The notes under the pieces were generated by a model. The model saw only the letters and a program-made list of their open reading frames with translations. It did no database searches and was not told the DNA's origin. A stretch of DNA of 64,000 nucleotides from NCBI GenBank assembly GCA_036346225.1, contig JARFIW010000831.1, forward strand, positions 2,046,001 to 2,110,000, in the 5' to 3' direction. A program made the position numbers and the translations under genes. Positions 22,540 to 35,469 of the stretch are shown here, piece after piece. This stretch comes from Platerodrilus igneus. Lineage: Eukaryota; Arthropoda; Insecta; Coleoptera; Lycidae. Each line of letters begins with the position of its first letter. Position 1 is the stretch's first letter.

Positions 22540-24073
22540 CTTGTGTCATCCTTTTAAGGCGTGTTCGTGTGGGAATATAAGCTCCAACTTAGAAATGACT
22601 CGAAATATGAATGTGTGTGGTATTTAGTTTTTGTAGCCATGGAACGGACGTCTGTACATTCCTGCTCTCCGAGACTGGTGCTTGTATAGTCAGACAGTCT
22701 AGTCGGCTTGACTTTCAGGCACGGTTTCATAAAACGTTTTAGACGAGAAATTTCTGAGTCCAAAATAAATGAAATACGGTAAACTAAATTTTGTGTATTG
22801 TTTATTTCGTCGACTTTGTTGTGCTCCGGGAGTTTTCACGCCTTACCTTGAGATAATATCTTATGCTCGGTTATTTAACTAGATGCGGTGGCGTTATCCT
22901 TTTTGTTTTCTTAGGCTCGCGACTGTCTCATGTTCCCGCGAAGTTTAATCATTCGTGTGGCTGTCATCTCGGAAGTTTCCTTTTTTCTAAAAGGCTTCTA
23001 TCACCACTCTTTTACTCTGAGTTTTTTAATATCCACACGAAATTCTCATAAAATTTTTGGAGTTAATTTTCTAGCCGTTTCCCCTTTGCTTATTTTTTTA
23101 TTTGTACAAGTTTTTAGATTTAGTCACTATTACTTTGATGGGACAGCCATTTTCTTCTTATCCTGTAAACTCTTCGTTGAACTTTGTTTACTTTTTCGTG
23201 CAAGCCATGAGCTTTGTGTTCAGTAAAATCTTTTCACTTCACATCTTCATCAAAGTCGTCGGTAATTAACTCTTCAGGTCTACGTGCAATTATGATTTCG
23301 CAGCCAGGAAACCTAAAATCTAGTCTTGTGGGCACTGGATACCGCAGTTCAGAAGGTAATTCATCAGCATATTCACCCAACAAAAAATATCAAACCCCGA
23401 TACAATTGCAATTCACAGTTTCTAACAGTCTCTCCATATATGCACAGAGTAACCAATAGCGTTGGTAAAATCTTGCAAAAACAACATTTAAACCATTTAC
23501 AAGCCCACCACTAAAATAGCACAAATACTACAATCTCAGACTCTCATCGCTCTCCTTCACATTAGTTTACTGTGCAATTAAGATTTGACAGCCAGAACAC
23601 CCTGTTAAAGAACTTATCTTTCTAATGTTTAGTCTTATGGACAATGGATGCCGCAGTGCTGACTACCAGAGAATAATTGAGCAGCATTTTCTACCAACAC
23701 AAAATATCAAATTACATCGCTTATCTACACTTGGAACCAAACTTCGAAAAAATTTGGATGCTACCGACCAGCACAGTGGTGCTATATGATTCAATGTAGG
23801 TGTTAGTTGGTCCGAATGGGACAATTGGACTAACTTTTTGCGAAAACATGTGAATGTGAGCCAAGTATACACGAGACAAGTAGGTGCGATAACAATAAAA
23901 AGATGATGTGTTTAAATTTACATTCGTGAATTTTAGTTTAGGTTAGGTTAAGTATAGTTCTTGACCTAAGGCGAGTAAATGATTCGATTTGATTCAGTTT
24001 TTTATGCATCCACCTGTATAAAGAGCGACCCCAGTTGTCTTTGAACCTTCTTGTTTCGCGGCAAGTTACTTTG
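22540..24073. other. Unassigned AT-rich DNA
   Basis: Follows the BEL/Pao remnant. Short frames here (22863-23051, 22930-23226, 23214-23459) show no recognised motif. Some could be LTR or untranslated sequence of the same element, but I found no matching second LTR. Confidence 0.45.
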
Positions 24074-24365
24074 GGCGACTGTAGATCAGATGGGTTCGCG
24101 TATGACTACTGATCCCAAGGTCCCGAGTTCGATTCCCGAAACCGAACGCTTGAAAAATTTTAGGCTAGCATTTTTCACAAAAGCATGCCCTTGTTCAGAT
24201 GAGAGGTAAAATGTAGGTCCCGTGTGTGAGTGTTTTCGCGCATGCTAAAGATCCCTATCTTGCTTAGAATAGCAAGGGTTCGACAAAATTCGGAATTTCC
24301 AGATAAAAAGCTCGCTTTTAGGTCAATGTAGTATCTTCGGGTAGAGCATTGGAAAATTAAATGTA
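24074..24365 (+). mobile_element. tRNA-derived SINE, copy 3
   Basis: Plus strand. Head GGCGACTGTAGATCAGATGG with box B-like GAGTTCGATTCCC, body GCTAGCATTTTTCACAAAAG, CATGCTAAAGATCCCTA, and tail TCAATGTAGTATCTTCGGG.. GAGCATTGGAAAATTAAATGTA split over the end. The first base of the hairpin arm (C to T) has decayed. Same head subfamily as copy 1. Flanking duplication not seen. Confidence 0.85.
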
Positions 24366-26567
24366 GGGACCAGTTACTGCTGAATCCCGTCAGTGGCGTC
24401 TGATCGGTTGCACAGTTGCGATTCAAAATACAAAATCTTTCAACTGAACTTAACTAAACAATTAGAAGGTCTAAAAGGCCTTAACACCCATTTTTTGTTA
24501 CAAGTAAGTGTTATATACAAAAGCAAACAACTTGATGGTTAAGAGATCAAGGTGTTCACGCCAATTAGATTTGGGCGAAGGTACCCTGTGAAGTATATCA
24601 GGATAATGTCCTACGCTATGCATTCATTGTAGGGCTTCAATTTCTAGATTGCAGTTTTTCTCATAAAACGTTATTAAATTTTTTGTTGTCCTCTCTCTAC
24701 TTCCCTGGCTTTACCACTGGTAATTTATATATAGATTTCTAAAATTTTTTTTGGTAATTGATTTTGTAGCAATAACGTACTGCAGAAATTTTGGAAGTAA
24801 GATATTGCATTGAATGTTAGTTGATCGACAACAAAATCCGAATATAAGTATGAAGATAGGGGAAACAGTTTGTAACAAAGACTTATCGTAGTATCCAACT
24901 GCTGTCGTAAACGGTAGCAAAATAAAATCCTTCACTTTTGCCCGATCCAGTTCGAGGGTTCTGCTTTTACTCTTTAATGTTCAAACATCAAATCCCCCAT
25001 ACCTGCGAATATTGTTCATTTGGTTTCTCCGCGCGTGCGCTCACGCTTCATTTAATTAAATGATAATTCCGAGTAAATGAAATATTCGACAATGTAGTCA
25101 TGTGCGAAAATAGCACTGTTAACTCCTAATGTATTCAGTTCAAGTGTAATGGTAAACGTGTATACAGCTAGTTGCATGTATAGAAGTTTATTTACAATTT
25201 TTATTAGAGATTGGCATCAACAAATTGCGTAACACATTAACGGTAAAAGTTTATGCAGTTCATAACCTTTCACGAAGTTTAATGCATCTTAATTAAAGCG
25301 CATGTGTTGATAGTCCTAACATTATAGCTGAACTAATGTATACACTTCGTGGTGCAATGTACTTGAGGACAGCGTGCAGCGTGCAACATTGACTGTATGG
25401 AAACTGCTTATGTCAGGGCGATGCCGCAGAAGCTCTTGTGGTTGCAACCCAACTACAAACTCAGAGGATCACTGAAACGTCCTGAAGGAAGATAGTGGTC
25501 TAGCCGAAAATACGGTTAGTGCTGGAAACCTCTCAGATGAGTGGAATCCACCTTGGAAACTCGATGCAGTCAGTGACTTCAGATGCCGTGAATGTTGACG
25601 GACTATTGCTGAAGTTTTAGGCGGGCGATTGCTCTCTGCTTGATAACTAATGAAGTGCCGTGTTAGGACTTCTGCATAAAAGATGCTATACGTAGGTGTT
25701 GTAGTTCTGCGTTACTTCAAAACATGGGCGACTCGCAAAACAATGGTAGAAGAATAACGTAATTACTCTTAGCATTTGAAAACGCTCTTCGATAGTAACT
25801 TGTTTCACTACAATCTCCTGCCCTGGTGAAAAGTAACTGTAGAGAAATAATTAATTTTCTCCTTTTTACATCTATTTATAAAGGTATTTTGGAAATAGGT
25901 TTAATTGGTTATAAAATTACTATAAAAATTCTCATTTGTTAATAATGTTGCTACGTAGACGCTACTAATAGAGTAAATTTTTTGTTGTTCTGCCTACTGG
26001 ATATGTAGATATGATTTGCTTTGATACTGTTTTGATATACGAGTAGCATTATAAATGTGGAGTTTTACTTTTTCATCGGAAAGATGATGCATAATTAATT
26101 TAGCTGCTTATTCATGGAGATCGTATACGAATAAAATTTCTTTATATTTTCCGACTGTAGTAGTAGTGTTTTACAGGCAATCTATGACCGCTTTCGGTAC
26201 GTATGTCGTATGTCAGAAAGGTATTTTTGCAGATTAATTTACAGTTAACAAATCCAATAAAAATGTAAATGTACTCTTCGGGAAAATATTGTAACAATAA
26301 TGCCAAACAATCTAGAATCGAACGAGATAAAGTCATTAGGCGAACAATGGTATGATTGACAGCTAGAAATGTGTATTTAAAGAACCCAATTTAAAGCATA
26401 CAAAAGCGAAGAATCAAAGAAGGGTCTCTAGTAATAAGTGGAATCTTTACAATTAGGTATATAAACCGTACAACTCGGTAGGGAGCTCAATTTCAACCGA
26501 AGTATTAATCCATAAGTATTATGAAATAAATTATATGATCAATTGCTAAAATAAATACCTTGATGTC
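24366..26567. other. Unassigned DNA
   Basis: No protein-like frame. A GC-richer part at about 25370-25690 contains CCTGAAGGAAGATAGTGG and AGCCGAAAATACGG, a retroelement-type 3' motif discussed in the findings; it may be a repeat of unknown type. Confidence 0.45.
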
Positions 26568-26578
26568 TATATAAATTA
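26568..26578 (+). repeat. Target-site duplication (left) of foldback-like element
   Basis: TATATAAATTA directly before the element; the identical 11 bases follow it at 28702-28712. Confidence 0.85.
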
Positions 26579-28701
26579 CACGCGTCAAAGTTAGCCCCAA
26601 CTTTTGAAAAAATAACTTTCTATAGCTCATTCGTTTGCACATTGTTTGCACATGTATGCACATCCGGTATTTTTGTTTGCACACTTTTCGTTTAAAAATT
26701 ATTCAAGAAATAATTTAGGAAGACCAACTTCACACTGGCCCCCCGGCTTTCAGGAAATTTATTTTAAACCGGCGGAATTAATACATCATCGTTTGCACAT
26801 GTATGCACATCCACTATTTTTGTTTGCAAACCTTTCGTTTAAAAGTTATTAAAGAAACCATTGTGGCGGATCAACTTCGCACTAGCCCCCTCGACATTCA
26901 GCAAATTCATTTTAAACCGACGAAATTGATAGATCTTCATTTGCACATGTATGCACATCTATTATTTTCGTTTGCACACTTCCAGTTTAAAAGTAATTTA
27001 ACATTCAGCTTTCAACTTTTTGTTTGCACACCACTGTAAGTCAAAAAATTTTTAAATTTAATCACGGATGCTAACTTCACACATGCATTTTTGTGCAATT
27101 CTAACATGTGATGGCGAAAATCAAAGTATCTTCGTTTGAACATCATGAATCAAGTAGCTTTTTCGTTTGCACACGTTTAGTTTAAAACTAATTTAACATT
27201 TACTTTCGTAGTACCCGCTATACGAGAGCTATTGTTCAAAATGTGCAAAAATGGATTACAATGAGACTAATTGATACCTTTTGGTTTGCACATTATGAAA
27301 CACATCAACTTTTTGTTTGCACACCACTGTAAGTCACAAAATTTTTTAATTTAATCAGGAGGGTTAACTTCACACATGTCTAATATCGCATTTTTGAGAA
27401 ATTCTAACATGTGATGACGGAAATCAAAGTAGCTTCTTTTGCACATCATGCATCAAGTCGATTTTTCGTTTGCACACTTTAACTTCAAAACTTATTTAAC
27501 ATTTACTTTCGTATTACCCGCTATACGATAGCTACTGTTCAAAATGTGCAAAAATGGATTGCAATAAGACTAATTGATATCTTTTCGTTTGCACATTACC
27601 AGACATACACATATACCTATACCGTTGATAGAGAATATTTTAATCAACACATTTACTAAAATATTGTTTTCAAATGTATATAGTCCAATGTATGTACATT
27701 ATTATAAAGCGCCACAAGATGTCGCTTGTTTGATAATTCCGTTTTCAAGCATCTCGTATGAATACTAGACAACAGGAGGTATGTGCTTCCCCTCTAGCAA
27801 AACTTCTGTTGTATTTTTGACTATTAATTTGCAGTTAGATGCACCCGCTTGAGTTGATGCTAGTGGCAGTTAGATAATTAAACAGTATTAGAGGTTTTTA
27901 CAACATTTTATAAATAACGGCATTCGTACCGGTTGTTTAAAACAGCATCGGTAGCTATCGTATAACGGTGACTACGAAAGTAAATGTTAAATAAGTTTTG
28001 AACTAAAGGTGTGCAAACGAAAAAGCGACTTGATTCATGATGTGTAAACGAAGATACTTTGATTTCCATCATCACATGTTAGAATTGCACAAAAAGCGAT
28101 ATTGGACATGTGTGAAATTAGCATCCGTGATTAAATTTAAAAAAATTTTTGACTTACAGTAGTGCGCAAACAAAAAGTTGATGTGTATTGTAATGTGCAA
28201 ACGAAAAGGTATCAATTGGGTTCATTGTAACAATGTTTTTACGTTTTCAACAGTAGCTAACGTATAGCGAGGACTATGAAGCTGAATGTTAAATTACTTT
28301 TAAACTGGAAGTGTGCAAACGAAAATAATAGATGTGCATACATGTGCAAACGAAGATCTATCAATTTCGTCGGTTTAAAATGAATTTGCTGAATGTCGAG
28401 GGGGCTAGTGCGAAGTTGACCCGTCACAATGGTTCTTTAATAACTTTTAAACGAAAGGTGTGCAAACAAAAATAGTGGATGTGCATACATGTGCAAACGA
28501 TGATATATTAATTCCGCCGGTTTAAAGTAAATTTCCTGAAAGTCGGGGGGCCAGTGTGAAGTTGGCCCCCCTAAACTGTTTCTTGAATAATTTTTAAACG
28601 AAAAGTGTGCAAACAAAAATACTGGATGTGCGTACATGTGCAAACGAATGAACTATAGAAAGTTATTTTTTTCAAAAGTTGGGGGGCTAACTTCACGCGT
28701 G
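26579..28701. mobile_element. Foldback-like DNA transposon with long repeat-built inverted ends
   Basis: A 2,123-bp element that begins CACGCGTCAAAGTTAGCCCC and ends with its reverse complement (one base fewer). The left arm runs to about 27600 and the right arm starts at about 27950, leaving a unique centre of some 350 bases with no coding capacity. The arms are built from repeats of TTCGTTTGCACA, which comes in pairs about 30 bases apart; pairs recur every 145-154 bases over most of the arm. In the left arm a unit of about 293 bases is duplicated in tandem (27015-27307 and 27308-27600); the right arm has one copy. The exact 11-bp flanking duplication shows it moved as a unit. Known foldback elements have this architecture and Mutator-type elements make 8-11 bp duplications; which superfamily this is cannot be decided without a transposase. 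Confidence 0.85.
27015..27600 (+). repeat. 293-bp tandem duplication inside the left arm
   Basis: Both units start ACTTTTTGTTTGCACACCAC and contain TTTAATCA, AATTCTAACATGTGATG, TTAACATTTACTTTCGTA, ACCCGCTATACGA and AAAATGTGCAAAAATGGATT. They differ at scattered positions, so the duplication is not recent. Confidence 0.85.
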
Positions 28702-28712
28702 TATATAAATTA
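28702..28712 (+). repeat. Target-site duplication (right) of foldback-like element
   Basis: TATATAAATTA, identical to 26568-26578 and in the same orientation. Confidence 0.85.
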
Positions 28713-29690
28713 AGATAGTATAATGAGTACTTGTGTAAATAAATTAACGCTTGTAGATAAATTATGTAGTCGAATTTAGTACTTAATATAGTTTAATCGT
28801 CGTGTTAAGAAATAAATTAGTGCAAGAAACATTGTAGCAATTATCATCAGTGGTATACGGTGCGGTATTTAAGAAGTGACGGATTCTCTGTAAATAATCG
28901 TGAATAATCAGGTTTAATTTGGACCAAATAAAGAACAGTAAATTGAAGTTCGTTGCAATATAATTTTTACAAAGTCTACGCCCAACTGTTCGTTTTAAAT
29001 GTTTTAATTACAGTCATTTTGATTTCAAATATATTAATTGTGACTGCAGTGAACCGCGTACTACTAGCAGTAATTTATTCTTGTTCGTTTTATAACTTGA
29101 AGGTCTTGCAATTTCTAACCGTTTACAAATCACATATACATACGTAGTATATAAATAAGTGATAAATGTCAAGTTCTTTAATTTAAGATGCATCGATAAC
29201 GTAACACCTCCACAAAGTAATCTGAAATGCTAATCATAAGCATCGTAACATGAATAATGAAATCGTACCATCACTTGGAATGTTCTAACACTTTCAAAGT
29301 CACAACACTCCTACCAATGAATGCATGGTCGGCCTGGTGCGACTTGTTTCTCTACAAATGCCAAAATAGCAATGACGCAACCGGATAACTACGTTGCTGA
29401 GCATGTCTAGGACTGGTTTGCCAAGCTACTGGGCCGGCTTTGTTAAAAGAATAGTAATGTATTTAATAACTGCATACTCCAATGGTACCAAAATAAAATT
29501 CGTTTAATATACTATATTATTGTCTAGGAGTATTAATTAGTACTTGGTTAATTAGGTTTTTAGTCAAATATGCACATTTAGATATACCAAGGACTCCTAA
29601 GTCTCCTTGGAATTTTAAACTTTTATTTAAAAAACAAATGAACACAAATTTAAGAAAAAAGCTTAGTAGCAGGGGTATATACTGAAGTTA
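28713..29690. other. Unassigned DNA
   Basis: AT-rich, with short frames only and nothing recognised. Confidence 0.5.
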
Positions 29691-30220
29691 CTATTGTATC
29701 AATTAAACCTATATGTGCGCCATGGGTTGCACGAAGTACGCCAAGACTATAATCGATTTCCCGCGATGTCTGCTGTCACGCAGTCTTGTCAATGATCGCA
29801 ATGGCATAAGTGATTTTTTACTCCAGGTTAGTAATGTCCCATATCTTTGTCCGTTACCCAGAAACAAATCTATGCGCGTGACATCAGACGAATCAAGTGG
29901 TTAGAAAATACAACCAACTCTTCCAATCCACTGATTTACTCCAGGCACCAACGAACATGTAGGACTGAATATGCTTGTACCCCATCTTGGTGGTAACAAA
30001 CAGTTCGCTGAAGGTCATTCAGTTGTGATGTCATGTATTCAGTTAAAACGTTAACGTAGCAACTGCAATAATTATTTTCGCGGCAAAAAATTAGATCGAT
30101 GAGTCGATTTAACCCCACCCCACACCACAAAGTCATCTTTGGATTATCTCGATCAAATTTCATAGTCGCATGGGTATTTTTCTGAGTTGCCAAATTTTCG
30201 TTTTATGAATATTAAGTTTT
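29690..30220 (-). pseudogene. Tc1/mariner-type transposase fragment
   Basis: The minus-strand frame 30193-29936 carries the middle of a transposase of the IS630/Tc1/mariner group: NPKMTLWCGVGLNRLIDLIF (catalytic-domain strand region) and, near its end, YHQDGVQAYSV, where families of this type have FQQDGA.PH. A further decayed stretch down to about 29720 keeps QWIGRVG and SDVTRIDLFLG, corresponding to WIGRRG..WPPRSPDLTPLDFFLWG. Histidine of the DGA.PH box is replaced and the frame is broken. N-terminal DNA-binding part not seen. Confidence 0.75.
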
Positions 30221-31715
30221 CCTGAAACATATATAATTGATCTTCACTAAAACGAACTCCGTGGAGGAGCGTTACATTCATAGATATTCGTTGCAGCATG
30301 TTCATTGCACATGTTTGTCGTTTTGGTTTATGCTTTGTTTGGAGTGTTTGTAAGAGTAGAATTGAACTTTATAAGCGTACAATAGCGTTTCTGTGAAGAA
30401 TCATGTGACTTTACACTTCCTGCCGTTCCTTTTTGGTCATGCTCCTCCTTTTGCAATTTTCTCCTGCGTCTCTATATCTTTTTCTGTCGTATACGTCTCC
30501 TAGACTCTTTTTATTTAGGTCTTACGGAAAACCTTGTCCCAATCTCTGTTGTTCGAGTTTATTAATTTGTTTACGTGTCTTTCTATTTCATAATTTTTTG
30601 CAGTTTTATTTTTGTTTTTTATTCACGGATTCCAGCTAGAGTTTGTGTACTTTGGATGATCTTTGCGGTTAAAGGCCGAATCATAATCTCTGTTTCATCA
30701 CGATCAAGCTAGTTGACATCTTTCTGTGTTTTCTGAAATATTTAGGTGTATGTCTTTCGTTCTTGGTTTTAAGCCAGGTGTTTGTTCGAAAAAAGTTGAC
30801 CTCAACGCTAAAATCTACGACTATTCAATGCCAACTACTAACATTAATCTGCCTTCATTATCAGGTTGCCTTCTTCATTACTTAACAAATAATTTGAAAT
30901 ATTTATAAAATATTATTCAATCTTAGTTGCAGACACGCATAACTTTACTACTATAGCACATAGTAAGTTCTAGCTGAGAGCTATGCGCAGATTGTTACTA
31001 TGATATTTATGATCGTTTGCTATGCGTCGATGCATCTCTACCCTTATTTCTACATACGTAATTACAAGAAACATTTTACTCCATTTTAAACGCTCCCCTA
31101 CAACTTCTATTACTTTATTATACTCAGTTTTTTTTTTGGGTTCTACACTGTTAGTACTGTTCAGATGATTTTTTGCATGGCAGTTTTTTTCTAGAAAAGG
31201 TGCAGACTTTTGAAAATTTAAATTTACGAATAACATACATGTTATTTCCATAAAAGGTTTGTTGAGGTACGCATCAAATTTGAAGTCAGTTTTCAATTAG
31301 ATGGATGCATGCTTTGTCTGAACCAGTACTTCAATGTTTGGTTTTGTTTTGGCCAATACAACCTTCATGTTATTTGCCGCATCTTGTCTGTTTCCGGATA
31401 TTGATGTTTTTGATAGCAAAACAGTGGGAAAAGACTGTTTTAAAATCATAAGTGTTTGCAAACGGAATCGGCATTCTTAAACGTCATTTTAGCAACAGCA
31501 AGATAGGACTGCACCTTTTAAAACTAAAATTCACAACAAGACACGTCACAGAAACACGTTTTGCCGTTCAGTTACGTTTGGCAGTATTGTCAAGCATATC
31601 TGACTTGTCAGATATCGTTAAAAATAATAAATACCACACATAATTGAAGGTTAGGATGATGTATGGGCGTGTACACGATTTAGATGTGTCTAACTTTTTA
31701 ATTGAACTGACTAGT

Positions 31716-31788
31716 GTTGATGGCTCTATTGGTTAGCGCGTCGACGATCAAGGCTGAAGGTTACGGGTTCCAATTCTGTTTGAGACTT
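31716..31788 (+). pseudogene. tRNA-like sequence (pseudogene or SINE head)
   Basis: GTTGATGGCTCTATTGGTTA contains a good box A (TGGCTCTATTGG, 10 of 12 positions of the consensus) and about 40 bases on, ACGGGTTCCAATTCTG stands for box B with one changed key base (GGTTCGA to GGTTCCA). The acceptor ends do not pair (GTTGATG against TTTGAGAC), so it is not a working tRNA. The anticodon cannot be read reliably. It is different from the heads of the SINE family in this window. Confidence 0.55.
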
Positions 31789-33117
31789 TATATTTTCCAT
31801 CTTTCGATTACTAGCTAGATTTGAAATAATCATGTGGGCTTTGCATAAATAATTTGTTTTATTAATATATTGTTGTGATACTGTGGCAATACACCCCTAT
31901 GCGCCCTGTTATGCATTTTATAGCATTTTTGTGACATATGATTACTTCATATTATTCTGGTTTGATATTTACATTATCAAACTTACTTTTCTGTTATCGC
32001 CTATCCTATAACATACAAATTTGGATATTGGAAGGAGTGCGCGCGAGTGTTCGTGTACACAATTCAAGACGCGCATCGGACAGAGCATTATTAACTTGGC
32101 AACGGGAGAGACCGTAAGATTCAGTTTGGTGTGCTTGACCATGAAGTTTTCTATGGTAAAAACTCCTTAAGAATAGTGAACCATCGTTTATGCAGTTTAC
32201 GGCGATCATGCAGATGCAGAATTACAGTCCACTACATTTTTCATACCAGCGCAATTGGCAACCATTACAGGTTAGTTTTTTTTAATTGATTAGCTGTTTT
32301 AAAATGCCGTTGTCGGATGAAAACACACAGACACGCCCTTTTTATGAATTAAAAGGTATAAAATTTTAATTTGTCAATTTTTGATTTTTATTATATAATT
32401 TTGATTGCGCCGGCTAACTCAGTTTTTGTATTACGCATGGAGCTTGCGACATTACAACAAACAAAGATTTAAACCTACCATCTGCTCTCCTGCCTGTTCT
32501 AATCTTTAAACCAAAACACCATAAAGCACAAATTATTATAATGTTCTCAAAAAATATTTACAACGTATGAAAAAGGTTAAAAATTGTTTAACTGGAATTT
32601 TTTCTAATTGAATCAATAAATTTATATAATTATTATTACCAAAGATGATCAAAAGGTCAGCAAAATCACTAGTACTCTTAATTATTAACTGAAGCCTATG
32701 AACGTTCATTTAACCTCATTTATTGATGTAATTTTACAACGTATAACCAAAATTAAATCCTGCCGACCCCTCACATAAATTATCATGAAAGCAATTTTAA
32801 AGTATTTAAAATTTGTAATATTTAGTTAAATGTTAAATCTTAAGTTATTCCAGATTAGAAAAGTGTAAAGAAATATTCACAAATAAAATAATCAAATAAT
32901 AATAAACATTCGGATTGGCTAACCTGTTGTTTTGCATCCACTTAAATTCCGTCACTGGTTCAAGCGTTGTGTGCATCCCTCATCTAGCGCCTGAGATATA
33001 CTGCATCAAACTCCTTCACCATAAATCAACTCTTTTGGTTCCATTAATAATTGCGTCAGCATTGAGTTAACCTTGTTCTCATATTTATATCTGTCTCTGG
33101 TAATTGTTTGGGGCTTC

Positions 33118-33215
33118 TGTAAGTATTCTTTGGGGTTTCTTTAGGATTCTTTAGAGGTTCTCTAGAGATTCTGTAGGGGCTCTTTAGAGTTTCTGTATGG
33201 GTTCTTTAGAGTCCT
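33118..33215 (+). repeat. Degenerate TTCTTTAGAG tandem array
   Basis: Units such as TTCTTTAGAGGTTCTCTAGAG and CTCTTTAGAGTTTCTGTATG repeat about six times with a period near 16 bases and many changes. Confidence 0.65.
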
Positions 33216-35469
33216 TTTTATAAAGGTTAAAATTAGAATTTATAGTAAAACAACTTTCAGTTACTTACGTTTTTCTCTCTAGGACAAAACGACAAACTAT
33301 AAATTTTCCATATTTCATGTGGAATTATTTCACACTTCACAATAACTTATTTCGCGTGTACATTTTTGTCTTCAGAGACATGAACTGTACGTTACTTCAT
33401 GGTCAACTGATTTGTTTACAAATCCGGTCATATTTAAATTCACCGACTATCTATAGACAAGCGCAAAGTTCGCTGTTTGTATAAACGAGGTTTTCGGATA
33501 TTCCATGGTGTTATGCTTGTATATTAATATCAATGCGTTTATTCTGTCACGTACGATTTCAAGTTAATAGCATTGATTTGCCTGGATTTTCATACTTTTC
33601 GATAAATAAATCGTTGTTTGTTTAAATAAATTTGGTGAACTTTGATTTTCAATAAACATGCTTTGTTTGTTTCCAATAAATCAGGTGTCGTTTTAATTCT
33701 CTAGTCACGTAGACAAATTACAATGTATGGATTAAATTATCGGCGTTTTCTACCCTACGCATTATTAAATCTGCTTGTATTAATTAGGATTCTTGATGCG
33801 TTATCTACGCGTGTCGCGTTTCTACTTGCATAAGAGCATGTAAAATCAATAAATCCAATGCGAATAGCTTTCGTTGTAACAAACAAATATATCGGTTGGG
33901 GTTGAATACCATGAAAAGAAACTCCAAGAACTATTATTTTAAACGATCGTTAAATGAACACCTGCATGTTTTGAAAGATCGACTTCTATGTATTTTGGAG
34001 CATAACAAGACAAGTTCAAAGAATATTGTTCAACCGACTGTCGCGAAGCACGTACTCATCCACGTGGACGCGGGCAGCTATATCGATTTTCTACCACTCA
34101 AGCAAGCTTAAAACGCGACATCAAATATGCATAAGACGGGAATAGAGATATCACAGGTGGGGTTTTAAGACGCCACTGAAATGTATGATTGGTCGGAATA
34201 GTTAGTTTGAGAATAGACGAGCACGCGACAGGTGAATGTGTGAATTTGTTAAGATAGCGTGTTGACGCGAGCATATTGCTAGAAGTTTAAAACGGTTAGA
34301 CAAAATTTGGAGAAATGTTACTTCAATTATGTATTTCGTGTAAAGTTTGGCCAAAAAGGGGGCCTAGCTTTATGATAAATACTCTAACAAAATTAATAGG
34401 GCTCTCTTTATTCTTGACTCTTGCATCGCATAACGACATACAAAAAGCAACTGACGAAGCTTGTAAGTATTAAAATTTGTAAAGTTTAGTATTAGATTGT
34501 TGTGACCTTATAGTTTGAGATGCGTATAGTGTCGAGTTTATTTAAATTTAACTACGGTCCAACGAATACTTTAACAAGCTCGTAAATTAATAACGCGACA
34601 ATAAACAAGTGTAATATACATGGATTTGGATATTCAAATGGATATTGAAAGGGTAGCACGAAGCAGCTTAGATTGTGGTCATCTTTAAAACACCTTGTGA
34701 AGCGCACGCAAAAACCAATTGGCCGAGGGGTTCAGGAACATAATACATCGTCAACGGAGATGGAATCTTCAAGTTTTTCCAGGTAACGCATTTGAATTTG
34801 CTGTTTTTTTAACTGTTAAAATTGTAATGTGTGAGAGTGAACTTTAATGGGTATTTTACGGTATTTTATGTATTGAAAAGGATACATAGCTGACTATTAA
34901 TATGGTATTTTGAATATAAAACAAAAGGTCTATTGAATTGCTTGATGAATTTAAATTTAATTGTTAAGAGTACATGGGTTTTTTTTTTAAGTTTGTAGTA
35001 ATAGTATGCAAAGTGGAAAGCATACATTGATAAACTGGGTTATTTTGAGCTCACCATACTCCAGCGTAGTAATAAACAAAGAGAATGTATTATTTGGGGC
35101 CCATTTACTCCTGTTGCATTAAATGTGTTAAAATTTCAATTTTAAAAACAAGGACTTAACAAAAATAGCTTTTATTGAGGTGTAACTTGAGCACCGAACT
35201 GTAAATAACTATGAATATTATTATTTGTAAATAGTGGTAAATAAATATTGTATGATTGTTGTATTATTTTGTGATTTTATTTGAATGGTGTGTGAACGGA
35301 AAAGAGAATGAGAGTAAATTTAGGTATACGAGAAGAAGCCCAGCTGAGCTAGCCAGTGAAGCTACTGAAGTAATTAATTGGATAGAGCAGAAAGCGGGTA
35401 AGAAAAATGTTGTGAATTTTTAGATTTGTAAATTGATTTTTTTTGTGTAACTGGCAAGTACCAGAGCAT

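Larger units (their letters stand above)
30221..35340. other. Mostly unassigned AT-rich DNA
   Basis: Five kilobases with no protein-like frame. Contains the tRNA-like sequence at 31716-31788 and a loose tandem array at 33118-33215, listed separately. The sequence at 34100-34350 looks somewhat like LTR or untranslated retroelement sequence, but no defining feature was found. Confidence 0.45.

Noticed and set aside
22863..23226. Two overlapping hydrophobic frames after the BEL/Pao pol as an envelope-like gene
   Set aside because: No signal peptide, cysteine pattern or cleavage motif; composition fits AT-rich non-coding DNA.
26646..28643. Near-identical 68-codon frames on opposite strands (26646-26852 plus, 28437-28643 minus)
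   Set aside because: They are the two arms of the foldback-like element read in opposite directions. The shared residues come from the inverted repeat, and the frame is a by-product of the TTTGCACA motif.
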